Source of the DNA: Alistipes sp.
GTDB lineage: Bacteria > Bacteroidota > Bacteroidia > Bacteroidales > Rikenellaceae
NCBI GenBank assembly: GCA_017629985.1
Contig: JAGBWD010000022.1
Coordinates: forward strand, 1-64,000
DNA length: 64,000 nucleotides
Direction of reading: 5' to 3'
Every line of letters starts with the position of its first letter. Position 1 is the first letter of the stretch. The position numbers and the translations under genes were made by a program. The notes under the pieces were generated by a model that made no database searches, was not told the DNA's origin, and saw only the letters and a program-made list of their open reading frames with translations. This document shows, piece after piece, positions 42,853 to 51,712 of this stretch.

Positions 42853-43767
42853 TTACTCCGATACTCTTTCTGCAACACGAAGCTTTGCACTTCGTGAGCG
42901 TGGGTTTGTTGCAATCTCCTCATCGCTAGGAACTATAGCCTTGCGGGTAATCACCTTTAGCGGTGTCTGTGCGCGACCAAAGAAGTCCTTCTCGATGACA
43001 CCTTCGCTGTTTCCGCTGCGCATAAAGTTCTTCACTATGCGATCCTCTAACGAGTGGTACGACATAACCACAAGGCGTCCCTCGGGGTTTAGGAGCTTGA
43101 GACTCTGCTCAAGTGCCATCTTGAGAGCCTCTATCTCGCCGTTTAGCTCTATACGTAACGCCTGAAATAGCTTGGTGAGGAACTTCGCCTCATCCTTGGG
43201 CGGTGTACATGGCTTTACGGCCTCCACCAGCTCTGCGGTGGTTGTTATAGGCTTCTCGGCTCTAGCACGCTCTATGCAGTTTGCAATCTTCCATGTGGTA
43301 TCCAGCTCGCCATACTCGGTAAATATCTTTGCGAGGGCCTCGTTCGAGTATGTGTTTACTATGTCGGCTGCTGTGCGGCCACCTCGAGTGTTCATGCGCA
43401 TATCAAGGAGCGCCTCACCACGAAATGAGAATCCTCGGTGTTTGGTATCGAAGTGGTGCGATGATACGCCAAGGTCGGCAAGTATGCCATCTACTCTCTC
43501 TACACCACGAAGACGCAATGCTCCACGTACAAAGCGGAAGTTAGAGGCTACGAAGGTGTGTCGCTTATCCTGTGGGGCATTAGCCTCGGCATCGGGATCC
43601 TGGTCGAGGGAGTAGAGGTGTCCCTCTGCCCCTAGGTGTTTTAGTATCTCGCGGGTGTGTCCTCCGCCACCCATTGTGAGGTCTACGTATATGCCATTAG
43701 GCTTGATGTCGAGTGCCGAGATGCACTCCTCAAGCATCACGGGTACGTGGTATGTTTCGATAGCCAT
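42853..43767 (-). CDS. rsmH: 16S rRNA (cytosine-1402-N4)-methyltransferase
   Basis: 304 residues. SAM-binding motif YVDLTMGGGGHTREILKHL, LDQDPDAEAN, then GILADLGVSSHHFDTKHRGFSFRGEALLDMRM and C-terminal MSYHSLEDRIVKNFMR. Methylates C1402 of 16S rRNA. First gene of the wall/division cluster; mraZ, which usually precedes it, is missing. Upstream of the ATG lies 269 bases without any ORF I support, with only a degenerate promoter (TAATTTAG about 60 bases before the ATG). Confidence 0.95.
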   Translation of the reverse strand: MAIETYHVPVMLEECISALDIKPNGIYVDLTMGGGGHTREILKHLGAEGHLYSLDQDPDAEANAPQDKRHTFVASNFRFVRGALRLRGVERVDGILADLGVSSHHFDTKHRGFSFRGEALLDMRMNTRGGRTAADIVNTYSNEALAKIFTEYGELDTTWKIANCIERARAEKPITTTAELVEAVKPCTPPKDEAKFLTKLFQALRIELNGEIEALKMALEQSLKLLNPEGRLVVMSYHSLEDRIVKNFMRSGNSEGVIEKDFFGRAQTPLKVITRKAIVPSDEEIATNPRSRSAKLRVAERVSE

Positions 43768-43975
43768 TTTGCGCTTGGTTTTACATAGTAAAAAATAACG
43801 GCGCTAAATTACAAAATTTCTCCTAAAAATGGAACTTTTTTGAACTAAAAAATAACTATACGCCACAGCACCCTACACGCCTCACGCCCGTAGACTTATT
43901 TTCCTAGCTTTGGGAGGTGCGTTTCGGGTGTCGAATTTGTAGACTCAAGGGTGATTGTAAAAAGAAGATAAAACA

Positions 43976-44012
43976 ATAATATGGCAAGCTATTTAATAGC
44001 CTGCCATATTAT
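43976..44012 (-). terminator. Terminator downstream of the ROK kinase
   Basis: A 16-base stem (43976-43991 with 43997-44012, one mismatch, 5-base loop) with a T-rich run in the minus RNA after it (gttttatcttcttttt). Confidence 0.7.
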
Positions 44013-44036
44013 CTTTAATGTGTTGTATGTTAAGTA

Positions 44037-45065
44037 CTAGTAGTTCTCAATTACAGCCTCTAGATACTGCTTCCAGATAAGTGCTGCGCCACCTAAAATA
44101 GCTACATTCTTATCCTGAATACCACTCATCAAAAGCTTCACCTTGCCCTTGAAAACTGTGAGCTGATTCTCCTCCATGTGGCGGTATGTAGGCTTTAGGA
44201 TGAGGTCGCCAGCGTTAGCCAAGCCACCAAAGAGGATGATAGCCTCTGGAGATGTGATAGCTGTGAGGTCTGCAAGAGCCTCTCCGAGAACACGTCCTGT
44301 ACGCTCGAAGGCCTCTAGCGCTATAGGGTCATTCTTCTTTGCGGCATCCGAGAGCATCTTGGCCTCAAACTTATCGTAAGGGATTGAGCGAAGCTCGCTG
44401 TCGCAAGTCATGGTTGCCATAAGCTCAAACGCTGTGCGCTTGATACCTGTAGCAGATACGTATGCCTCGAGGCATCCCTTGCGGCCACAGCCACACTGAC
44501 GGCCTGTCTGTCGTGATGCTACGGCAATGTGTCCATACTCGCCAGCAAAGCCATCGCTGCCGTATACCATTTCGCCATTACATACGATGCCCGAGCCGAG
44601 TCCTGTGCCGAGGGTAATCATAGCAAAATCCTTCATGCCACGTGCATTACCGAATACCATCTCGCCGATAGCCGCAGCATTAGCATCGTTGGTAATCATC
44701 ACCTTAACACCCTCGAAGTGCTTGCCCAAGTCCTCAACAAATTTGAAGATGCGGATAGAGTCTGGACGTGGGTCTGTAGGGTCCTCGAACTTCCAGAGGT
44801 TTGCTGGTGTTTCAATCTCTCCTGTATGGATGCAGGCGTTAGGCGCGCCTACGCCAATACCAATAAGCTCGCATTGTGGCTGCGAGGCGATAACCTCTTT
44901 CATAGCCTGTGCTAGAGCATCGATATATGGCTTATAATCGTCAAAGTATTTATACTTTTCGGTGGAAATCTTGCTCTCTGCCACTACATTACCATCTTCA
45001 TCGACAAGGCCAAAAGCTGTGTTGGTACCGCCAATGTCGATACCCATTGCAAGTTTTTTCATCAT
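44037..45065 (-). CDS. ROK family glucokinase
   Basis: 342 residues. Actin-like ATP site AMGIDIGGTNTAFGLVDEDG at the N-terminus, sugar site EIETPANLWKF, TLGTGLGSGIVCNGEM, then the zinc-binding ROK signature with Cys cluster GRQCGCGRKGCLEAYVS. Catalytic Asp in the ITNDANAAAIGE segment. Phosphorylates glucose, possibly also other hexoses. Cytoplasmic. Own promoter at 45097-45129; divergent from the polyprenyl synthase gene. Confidence 0.9.
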   Translation of the reverse strand: MMKKLAMGIDIGGTNTAFGLVDEDGNVVAESKISTEKYKYFDDYKPYIDALAQAMKEVIASQPQCELIGIGVGAPNACIHTGEIETPANLWKFEDPTDPRPDSIRIFKFVEDLGKHFEGVKVMITNDANAAAIGEMVFGNARGMKDFAMITLGTGLGSGIVCNGEMVYGSDGFAGEYGHIAVASRQTGRQCGCGRKGCLEAYVSATGIKRTAFELMATMTCDSELRSIPYDKFEAKMLSDAAKKNDPIALEAFERTGRVLGEALADLTAITSPEAIILFGGLANAGDLILKPTYRHMEENQLTVFKGKVKLLMSGIQDKNVAILGGAALIWKQYLEAVIENY

Positions 45066-45096
45066 AATAAAAAGCGATTTTGTAAAAATAATTGGT

Positions 45097-45129
45097 CAAA
45101 GTTACCAAAATAATTTTAATCTATGCAAA
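45097..45129 (-). promoter_or_regulatory. Promoter of the ROK kinase
   Basis: TTTG (45129-45126 on the minus strand), 21 bases, then TAACTTTG (45104-45097). Confidence 0.65.
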
Positions 45130-45137
45130 AAAAACAT

Positions 45138-45145
45138 TAATTTTG
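45138..45145 (+). promoter_or_regulatory. -7 element of the polyprenyl synthase gene
   Basis: TAATTTTG on the plus strand, about 40 bases before ATG 45185. No clean -33 TTG. Divergent from the ROK promoter next to it. Confidence 0.5.
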
Positions 45146-45184
45146 AGCCATAATAATTAAAGATGTTATACAATCTAGAAGATT

Positions 45185-46159
45185 ATGACACATACCAACA
45201 GCGAGATATTAGAACTCTTCGAGGGTGCTTTGGCACAGATGCAGACACCCGAGGAGCCAGAACTTCTGTATGCCCCCATTATCTACTCGATGTCGGGAGG
45301 TGGCAAGCGCCTCCGCCCAGTGTTGCTTCTTATTACTACCGAGGCATTTGGTGGTGATATAGAGGAGGCTATGCCTGCGGCTTTGGCGGTAGAGATATTC
45401 CACAACTTCACACTTCTGCACGATGATATCATGGATAATGCCGATGTGCGCCGTGGTAAGCCTTCGGTATTTGCAAAGTGGGGTGGTAATGTGGCGCTCC
45501 TGTCGGGCGATGCCATGCTCATTACGGCATATAAGCACCTCGCCCGTGTGTCGCCAGAGGTGCTACCACGTGTGATGACTATCTTTAGCGACATGGCCTT
45601 GGAAGTGTGTGAGGGTCAGCAGTATGATATGGATTTTGAGACCATGGAGGGTGTCTTGGTTGAGGATTATATGCAGATGATTGAGCGTAAGACCTCGGCA
45701 TTGCTCTCTGGCTCGGCGATGATTGGCGCAACGATGGCTGGAGCTTCTACTAATGATATTCGCAAGATATATCGCTTTGCTACCGAGCTAGGTATAGCCT
45801 TCCAGCTTCAGGACGATGTATTGGATAGCTATGGCGATGAGGCGTTGGGAAAGAAGATTGGAGGCGATATCCTCGAGGGTAAGCAGACCTTCCTTATGGT
45901 TCAGGCTATGAGTCGTGCCGATGAGAGGGAGCGCGAGGTGTTGCGTAACACACATCGCGATAGCAAGCTCTCTAACGAGGAGAAGATAGCACGTGTGAAG
46001 GCTCTCTACGATAAACTTGATGTTCGCCGCTTGGCAGAGCAACAGATAGAGTTGCGCTTCGAGCGTGCGTTGTCTGCCTTGGCGGAGCTATCGATAGAGA
46101 AGTCGCGAACTGCAAACCTTCAGGAGTTTGCGCGTAATCTTATGGGCCGTAAAAAGTAA
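45185..46159 (+). CDS. Polyprenyl diphosphate synthase
   Basis: 324 residues. Both Asp-rich motifs of trans-prenyltransferases: LLHDDIMDNADVRRG (first) and QLQDDVLDSYGDE (second), plus GGKRLRPVLLL near residue 40. Condenses isopentenyl units; the chain length (C20 versus C40 and longer for menaquinone) cannot be fixed from these motifs. A role in making the menaquinone tail fits the mqn genes in the window but is inference. The next gene (U32 peptidase) follows after 5 bases, so an operon is likely. Confidence 0.88.
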   Translation: MTHTNSEILELFEGALAQMQTPEEPELLYAPIIYSMSGGGKRLRPVLLLITTEAFGGDIEEAMPAALAVEIFHNFTLLHDDIMDNADVRRGKPSVFAKWGGNVALLSGDAMLITAYKHLARVSPEVLPRVMTIFSDMALEVCEGQQYDMDFETMEGVLVEDYMQMIERKTSALLSGSAMIGATMAGASTNDIRKIYRFATELGIAFQLQDDVLDSYGDEALGKKIGGDILEGKQTFLMVQAMSRADEREREVLRNTHRDSKLSNEEKIARVKALYDKLDVRRLAEQQIELRFERALSALAELSIEKSRTANLQEFARNLMGRKK

Positions 46160-46164
46160 ACCTT

Positions 46165-47406
46165 ATGATTAGAAGAAAGGATATAGAGATAATGGCCCCT
46201 GTGGGGTCGTATGAGTCGCTCAATGCAGCTATTGCTGCAGGTGCCGACTCTGTATATTTTGGTGTTGAGCAGCTCAATATGCGTGCTGCATCCTCTGTTA
46301 ATTTCACGCTCGATGACCTCGCGGAGATAGTTCGCATAGCGCATGCTGCGGGTGTCAAGACATATCTCACCGTGAACATTGTGATATATGACGATGAGAT
46401 GGAGGTTATGCGCCGCATCATCGACAGGGCAAAGGCCGAGGGTATAGATGCTATCATTGCCACAGATTTGGCGGCGATACTTTATGCTCGCGAGGTGGGT
46501 ATCGAGGTGCATATCTCTACGCAGAGCAACATCTCGAATATCACCGCTGTTAAGTTCTTCTCGCAGTGGGCAGATGTTGTGGTGCTAGCACGTGAGTTGT
46601 CGTTGGAGCAGATTGCCGCAATATCGAAGCAGATTGAGGAGCAGAAGATATGTGGCCCTGCTGGCGAACTTGTTAAGATTGAGATGTTTGCACATGGTGC
46701 TATGTGTATGTCGATGTCGGGTAAGTGTTACCTCTCGGAGCATGAGTCGCACCACTCGGCAAACCGTGGCGCTTGTCGCCAGATATGTCGCCGTAAGTAT
46801 ACCATCACCGACAAGGACTCTGGCCAGCAGCTAGATATCGATGGTCAGTATGTCCTCTCGCCCAAGGATTTATGTACCATAGACTTCCTTGATACGTTTA
46901 TCGAGGCTGGTGTGCGTGTATTGAAGATTGAGGGTCGTGCGCGAGGTGGAGAGTATGTAAAGCGCGTTGTGGAGAGCTACAACGAGGCACTTCTACTTTT
47001 GGAGCGTGGTGAGTTTAACGCCGAGAGTGTTGCACCCCTCAAGGAGAAGCTACGCACGGTCTTTAATCGTGACTTCTGGGGTGGCTACTACGCCGCAAAG
47101 AGTATGGTGGAGCATAGTCAGCACTATGGCTCTTCGGCGACACTCAAGAAGGTATACATGGGTAAGGTTACCAACTACTTTAAGCGCATTGGTGTTGCCG
47201 AGATATTGGTCGAGGCGTGTGAGGTTCAGGAGGGTGATGCTCTCCTAATCATGGGCGAGAAGAGTGGCGTTGTGGAGCAGCGTGCCGAGGGCATCATGGT
47301 TAAGGAGCTTCCTGCCGAGGGTGCCAAGCAGGGCGATTACATGTCGATAAAGACCGTGAGCGAGGTTCGCCGTGGTGATAAGGTATACAAAGAGGTTGCA
47401 CGATAG
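46165..47406 (+). CDS. U32 family peptidase / tRNA hydroxylation-type protein
   Basis: 413 residues. The U32 signature is at about 173-191: EMFAHGAMCMSMSGKCYLS. N-terminal TIM-like part MAPVGSYESLNAAIAAGADSVYFG. Further Cys residues (GACRQICRRKY) probably hold an iron-sulfur cluster. E. coli members TrhP (YegQ) and RlhA act in tRNA/rRNA hydroxylation, while older names call them collagenase-like; YegQ-like function is the better guess. Tail domain (about 330-413) is a beta-barrel RNA-binding-like part. Confidence 0.82.
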   Translation: MIRRKDIEIMAPVGSYESLNAAIAAGADSVYFGVEQLNMRAASSVNFTLDDLAEIVRIAHAAGVKTYLTVNIVIYDDEMEVMRRIIDRAKAEGIDAIIATDLAAILYAREVGIEVHISTQSNISNITAVKFFSQWADVVVLARELSLEQIAAISKQIEEQKICGPAGELVKIEMFAHGAMCMSMSGKCYLSEHESHHSANRGACRQICRRKYTITDKDSGQQLDIDGQYVLSPKDLCTIDFLDTFIEAGVRVLKIEGRARGGEYVKRVVESYNEALLLLERGEFNAESVAPLKEKLRTVFNRDFWGGYYAAKSMVEHSQHYGSSATLKKVYMGKVTNYFKRIGVAEILVEACEVQEGDALLIMGEKSGVVEQRAEGIMVKELPAEGAKQGDYMSIKTVSEVRRGDKVYKEVAR

Positions 47407-47468
47407 CTTGTCACACTAGTCAACGTATATTTAAAAGAGAATATTTAAAAACTTAAAACTATATAACT

Positions 47469-48866
47469 ATGTTCAGCAAAGAGACTTATATTGGTCGCCG
47501 TGCCGAGTTGGCACGCCGCGTAGGCAAGGGTCTAATCCTTCTCCCTGGTAACCCAGAGGTGCCTAATAACTATCCAAACAACACATATTACTTCCGTCAG
47601 GACTCTACATTCCGCTACTACTTTGGCCTAGATGTCCCTTCGTTGGTAGGTCTTCTCGATGCAGAGTCGGGTGATGCCTATATCTTTGGTGATGACTTCA
47701 CTGTTGAGGATATCATCTGGACAGGCCCTATGCCAACTATTGCCGAGCAGGCTTCGGAGGTGGGCGTGGAGCGCACAGCGCCTCTTGCCGACCTACGTGG
47801 CGTGTTGCGCAAGGCTATTGAGCAGAATCGCCCAGTACACTACCTCCCTCCATACCGCGCAGAGTTGAAGATATCTATGGCCGAGTTGCTCGGTATACGT
47901 CTAGATATGCTTCACGAGCGTAAGTCGTTGGACTTGATGTTTGCTGTTGCGGAGATGCGTGAGAAGAAGTCAGCCGAGGAGGTTGAGGCTTTGGAGCGTG
48001 CCTTTAAGATTGGCTATCAGATGCACATTACAGCTATGGGTATGTGTCGTCCAGGTGTTGTTGAGCGCGAGATTGCTGGTCGCTTGGAGGGTATTGCAAA
48101 GTCGTATGGCCAGGGCGTGTCGTTCCCAACCATCGTTACGCAGCATGGCGAGATTTTGCATAACCACAACCACGATGGCGTGTTGGAGGCAGGACGATTG
48201 TTGTTGGTAGATGGTGGTGGTGAGTCTGTGGAGGGCTACTGCTCTGACCACACACGTACATATCCAGTAAGTGGTAAGTTCACCGATTTGCAGCGCGATA
48301 TATATAATATAGTATTGCGTGCGCATGGCGAGGTTAAGGATATGATTAAGCCAGGTACTATGTATCCCGAGATTCATAAGGCTGCATACCTATCATTGGC
48401 TGATGGCTTGAAGGGTGTTGGTCTTATAAAGTCTACTCCCGAGGATGCTGTAGCTGCAGGTGCCATGTACCTCTTCATGCCTCATGGCCTAGGTCATGGC
48501 ATGGGTCTTGATGTTCACGATTTGGAGAATATCGGTGAGCGCTCATTCGACTTCTCTACTGTTGCGGAGCGTGCTGCAAAGTCTGCAACATGTATCCATC
48601 GCTCTACATGGCGTGTGGAGCCAGGTACTGTGATGTCTGATGAGCCAGGTATCTATTTCATTCCAGCACTTATTGATAAGTGTCGTGCCGAGGGTAAGTT
48701 TACCGATATCGTAAACTACGATGCTCTAGACTCGTTCCGTAACTTTGGTGGTATCCGTATCGAGGATGATGTCCTTGTAACAGAGAACGGTAGCCGCTTT
48801 ATTGGTGATAAACTTCTACCTCTTACCGTTGAGGAGCTTGAGGCTGTTGTAGGCTCGTTGCGCTAA
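47469..48866 (+). CDS. pepP: Xaa-Pro aminopeptidase (aminopeptidase P, M24B)
   Basis: 465 residues. N-terminal domain opens with FSKETYIGRRAELARRVGKG; the pita-bread catalytic domain carries metal ligands in VDGGGESVEGYCSDHTRTYP, HGLGHGMGLDVHD, EPGIYF and RIEDDVLVTENG. Binds two divalent metals and removes an N-terminal residue preceding proline. No signal peptide, cytoplasmic. Lies 62 bases after the U32 gene on the same strand; no separate promoter recognised. Confidence 0.92.
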   Translation: MFSKETYIGRRAELARRVGKGLILLPGNPEVPNNYPNNTYYFRQDSTFRYYFGLDVPSLVGLLDAESGDAYIFGDDFTVEDIIWTGPMPTIAEQASEVGVERTAPLADLRGVLRKAIEQNRPVHYLPPYRAELKISMAELLGIRLDMLHERKSLDLMFAVAEMREKKSAEEVEALERAFKIGYQMHITAMGMCRPGVVEREIAGRLEGIAKSYGQGVSFPTIVTQHGEILHNHNHDGVLEAGRLLLVDGGGESVEGYCSDHTRTYPVSGKFTDLQRDIYNIVLRAHGEVKDMIKPGTMYPEIHKAAYLSLADGLKGVGLIKSTPEDAVAAGAMYLFMPHGLGHGMGLDVHDLENIGERSFDFSTVAERAAKSATCIHRSTWRVEPGTVMSDEPGIYFIPALIDKCRAEGKFTDIVNYDALDSFRNFGGIRIEDDVLVTENGSRFIGDKLLPLTVEELEAVVGSLR

Positions 48867-48947
48867 TTAGTACCGCTAGTTTTATCTCCTGTGGAGCGTT
48901 TGTGGAGTGGTTATTGATGTTGTCGATATGCCGTTTGAAAATATCTA

Positions 48948-48979
48948 TTTGTTAGATTAAAAAAGATGCTCTATTTTTG
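48948..48979 (+). promoter_or_regulatory. Promoter of fhs
   Basis: TTTG (48948-48951), 20 bases, then TATTTTTG (48972-48979), leaving about 35 bases of leader to ATG 49019. No tetrahydrofolate riboswitch is seen. Confidence 0.65.
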
Positions 48980-49018
48980 TAGTGAGAAAACTGAATTACT
49001 AATTTATAGAACGATACC

Positions 49019-50689
49019 ATGAAAACAGATATTGAGATTGCAAGAGAGACGAAGCTAAAGAATATTCGTGAGGTAGCAGCGCAGGTGGGCTTCCCCGATG
49101 ATGAGGTCTTCAACTATGGCAAGTATATTGCCAAGGTGCCTTATAGACTCATCGATGAGAAGAGGGTGAATAAGAATCATCTTATCCTTGTGACAGCTAT
49201 TACAGCTACAAAGGCTGGTGTAGGTAAGACCACCGTGAGCATTGGTCTAGGCATGGGTCTTAACCATATTGGTAAGAATGCCATCATCGCCTTGCGCGAG
49301 CCATCACTAGGCCCCTGCTTTGGTATGAAGGGTGGCGCAACGGGTGGTGGTTATGCCCAGGTGTTGCCATCGGAGGATATCAACCTCCATTTTACCGGTG
49401 ACTTCCACGCCATCACCTCGGCGAATAACCTTATTGCGGCACTGCTCGATAACTACCTATATCACAATCGCTCTACACAGGTGGGCTTGAAGCGTATCAT
49501 GTGGCGCCGAGTGATGGATATGAACGACCGTTCGTTGCGAAACATAGTGTCGGGTCTTGGTGGCTCATCGAATGGTATCCCTACCGAGACAGGCTTTGAT
49601 ATAACCCCTGCATCGGAGATTATGGCTATCTTGTGCTTGGCGCAGAGCATCGAGGATTTGTATGTTCGTATTGGTCGCATCGTGCTTGGTGTGCGCTATG
49701 ATGACACCCCTCTTACGGTTAATGACCTAGGTATTACAGGTGCTGTGGTGGCGCTGTTGAAGGATGCCATTAATCCAAACCTTGTGCAGACCACAGAGCA
49801 TAATCCTGTGATTATCCATGGTGGTCCTTTTGCAAATATCGCTCATGGCTGTAACTCTGTTATCGCAACCAAGATGGCGATGACACATGCCGAGTATACC
49901 GTTACCGAGGCAGGCTTTGGTGCCGACCTAGGTGCCGAGAAGTTCCTCGATATCAAGTGTCGTCAGGCCGACCTTAAGCCCGACCTTACGGTTCTTGTGG
50001 CCTCAACACTAGCTCTTAAGATGCACGGTGGTGTGCCAGAGACGGAGATTAAGCTCCCTAATGCCGAGGGCCTAGAGCGCGGCTTTGCGAACCTCGACCG
50101 TCATGTTGCCAACCTTCATAAGTTTGGTCAGACAGTCCTCGTATGCTTCAACCGCTTTGCCAGCGATACTGACGAGGAGATTGAGATGGTTATGAAGCAC
50201 TGTGAGACGCTTGGCGTACGTTGTGTTATCAACAATGCCTATGCCGAGGGTGGCGCAGGTGCCGCAGACCTAGCACGTGCCGCGGTTGAGCTTATCGAGA
50301 CACATCCTTCAGCACCTATCAACTACGCTTATGACCTTGAGGACTCTATCAAGGATAAGATTACCAAGGTTGCGAAGAATATCTATGGTGCTGGCTCTGT
50401 AGTCTTTGGCCCAAAGGCGAAGAAGCAGATTGCACTTCTCGAGAAGTGGGGTATGGATAACCTCCCTGTGTGTATCGCTAAAACGCAGTTCTCATTTAGT
50501 GCCGATGCCAAGCGCTATGGCTCTGTGGAGGGCTTCGAGATAAATATCAAGGATATAGAGCTTAATGCCGGTAGTGGCTTTATCGTAGCTCTTGCCGGAG
50601 ATATTATGCGTATGCCAGGTTTGAGCAAGACCCCACAGGCTGGTAATATTCATCTAGCGGAGGATGGTACTGTAGAGGGCATCGTATAA
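49019..50689 (+). CDS. fhs: Formate--tetrahydrofolate ligase
   Basis: 556 residues, family-typical. P-loop [21 protein letters not shown] (about residues 60-80), [23 protein letters not shown] and the region [24 protein letters not shown]. Makes 10-formyl-tetrahydrofolate from formate, ATP and tetrahydrofolate in the cytoplasm. Its stop (taa at 50687-50689) is part of an 8-base inverted repeat that closes the structured element downstream. Own promoter at 48948-48979. The short FNT-like channel elsewhere could in principle supply formate, but there is no direct link. Confidence 0.96.
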   Translation: MKTDIEIARETKLKNIREVAAQVGFPDDEVFNYGKYIAKVPYRLIDEKRVNKNHLILVTAITATKAGVGKTTVSIGLGMGLNHIGKNAIIALREPSLGPCFGMKGGATGGGYAQVLPSEDINLHFTGDFHAITSANNLIAALLDNYLYHNRSTQVGLKRIMWRRVMDMNDRSLRNIVSGLGGSSNGIPTETGFDITPASEIMAILCLAQSIEDLYVRIGRIVLGVRYDDTPLTVNDLGITGAVVALLKDAINPNLVQTTEHNPVIIHGGPFANIAHGCNSVIATKMAMTHAEYTVTEAGFGADLGAEKFLDIKCRQADLKPDLTVLVASTLALKMHGGVPETEIKLPNAEGLERGFANLDRHVANLHKFGQTVLVCFNRFASDTDEEIEMVMKHCETLGVRCVINNAYAEGGAGAADLARAAVELIETHPSAPINYAYDLEDSIKDKITKVAKNIYGAGSVVFGPKAKKQIALLEKWGMDNLPVCIAKTQFSFSADAKRYGSVEGFEINIKDIELNAGSGFIVALAGDIMRMPGLSKTPQAGNIHLAEDGTVEGIV

Positions 50690-50816
50690 ATTTGATGAGA
50701 TAAGGCAGACATCTGCTTCCTCTGGCGAATTCTCTCACCAATGGGCAGTACGCCAAGTACAGCCCATCGTCTCGAAATTCGCCGAGCGAAAGCATCTGCA
50801 GTCCATTGTTATACGA
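50682..50816 (+). ncRNA. Nested-stem structured element after fhs
   Basis: The sequence folds into one long arm with paired layers: tcgtataa/ttatacga (50682-50689 with 50809-50816); gcaga/tctgc (50705-50709 with 50795-50799); gctt/aagc (50715-50718 with 50790-50793); ggcgaatt/aattcgcc (50724-50731 with 50776-50783); atgggc/gcccat (50741-50746 with 50762-50767); gtac/gtac (50748-50751 with 50757-50760, loop gccaa). It begins inside the last codons of fhs. Not followed by a T-run, so not a standard terminator. No known RNA family recognised. Confidence 0.5.
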
Positions 50817-50851
50817 CTTCTTATATAATGTGATTGCGGCAGATAAACTAT

Positions 50852-50908
50852 AAGCAGTGAGTAATTGGTAATTGGTAATTTTATTACTGATTACTTACTG
50901 CTTTTTAT
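50852..50908 (+). terminator. Hairpin with T-tail before mqnB
   Basis: A 14-base stem with one mismatch (50852-50865 with 50890-50903) encloses a short tandem repeat (taattgg twice) and is followed by ttttat. It most likely ends transcripts coming from fhs and the structured element. An in-frame ATG of mqnB at 50865 lies inside it. Confidence 0.55.
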
Positions 50909-50930
50909 ACGTATAATACTATTTCTCAAT

Positions 50931-51440
50931 ATGTTGTATCTATTTCCTACGGGGCTTGAAGCTAAAAGATTTAGTGAGCTACATCCTAATCGTAGGGTGG
51001 TGATATCGGGCGTGGGAATGGCAGCTACAGCAGCTACGCTGGCACGTCTAAATGCTCGGCATCCTCTTGCAGGTGAGGTTGTGGTGTTGGCAGGTATTGC
51101 AGGAACCTATGGCGAGGAGTGTGAGGTAGGTGGGGTTGTAGAGGTGGTGCGTGAGAGTGTCGTGGAGCTACCAGAGCGCTTCCGTGAGGAGTATAGTGTT
51201 GAGCCATATACATCTCTAAAACCTGTGGCTTCAAACACCGTATCTGGTTGTGGTGCCGAGAGTTGTGGCGCTGATATCGAAAATATGGAGGGTGCAACGC
51301 TCTTTGCCATGTCTACGGCAATGGGCTTCAGAGCAGTGCAAATTCGAGCAATATCGAATCGTGTGGGCGAGGGTTTTGAGAGGTGGCATATTGAGCAGGC
51401 TTTGGAGGCCTTGGCGGAGAGCCTGTCGGAGATAGTATAG
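50931..51440 (+). CDS. mqnB: Futalosine hydrolase
   Basis: 169 residues from ATG 50931 (MLYLFPTGLEAKRFSE). The longer frame from 50865 overlaps the terminator hairpin and adds hydrophobic residues foreign to the family, so it is rejected. Nucleoside-phosphorylase fold: GVGMAATAATLARL, VVVLAGIAGTYG and the active-site-like ENMEGATLFAMSTAMG, then VQIRAISNRVGEGF. Releases hypoxanthine from futalosine (or adenine from aminofutalosine). At 169 residues it is shorter than the usual 200 or more. Next to mqnD. A different nucleosidase cannot be ruled out, but the neighbour settles the pathway. Confidence 0.82.
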   Translation: MLYLFPTGLEAKRFSELHPNRRVVISGVGMAATAATLARLNARHPLAGEVVVLAGIAGTYGEECEVGGVVEVVRESVVELPERFREEYSVEPYTSLKPVASNTVSGCGAESCGADIENMEGATLFAMSTAMGFRAVQIRAISNRVGEGFERWHIEQALEALAESLSEIV

Positions 51441-51490
51441 TTATAGTTACGCGAGAACTTACTTGTTGAACATCCTAAAATATTATTGTT

Positions 51491-51712
51491 ATGAATAGAG
51501 TAAAGCAGATATTAATCTATCTATTGATTATTGCTATCATTGTGGTATGTATGGGTGTGGTGTGGCACTACTTCCGCGACCAGATAATCTTTGCATTGGG
51601 CTGGATAGCGCTCTTCATATTGGTATTCTTCATAGGTTTCATTGTTGGTAGAGTATCTATAAATTGGGGTAAAGGCTCAAAGCCCGAAATAGAGGTTAAG
51701 GATGGAGAGTAG
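51491..51712 (+). CDS. Small two-helix membrane protein overlapping mqnD
   Basis: 73 residues. Two hydrophobic helices (ILIYLLIIAIIVVCMGVVWHY and IIFALGWIALFILVFFIGFIVG), short polar tail with IEVKDGE. No family recognised. It overlaps the start of mqnD by 11 bases (51702-51712), so the two are translationally coupled. It could be a membrane anchor or helper for the late menaquinone steps, or an unrelated passenger. Confidence 0.6.
   Translation: MNRVKQILIYLLIIAIIVVCMGVVWHYFRDQIIFALGWIALFILVFFIGFIVGRVSINWGKGSKPEIEVKDGE

Noticed and set aside
43768-43970. A gene or mraZ remnant upstream of rsmH
   Set aside because: Neither strand gives a frame with family features; only A/T-rich sequence and the ROK terminator are visible.
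48867-49018. A tetrahydrofolate riboswitch before fhs
   Set aside because: The 150 bases hold a clear promoter and a short plain leader with no multi-stem fold.
50861-50881. Tandem taattgg repeat as a phage attachment or replication site
   Set aside because: It is the loop of a terminator hairpin and there are no integrase or phage genes nearby.
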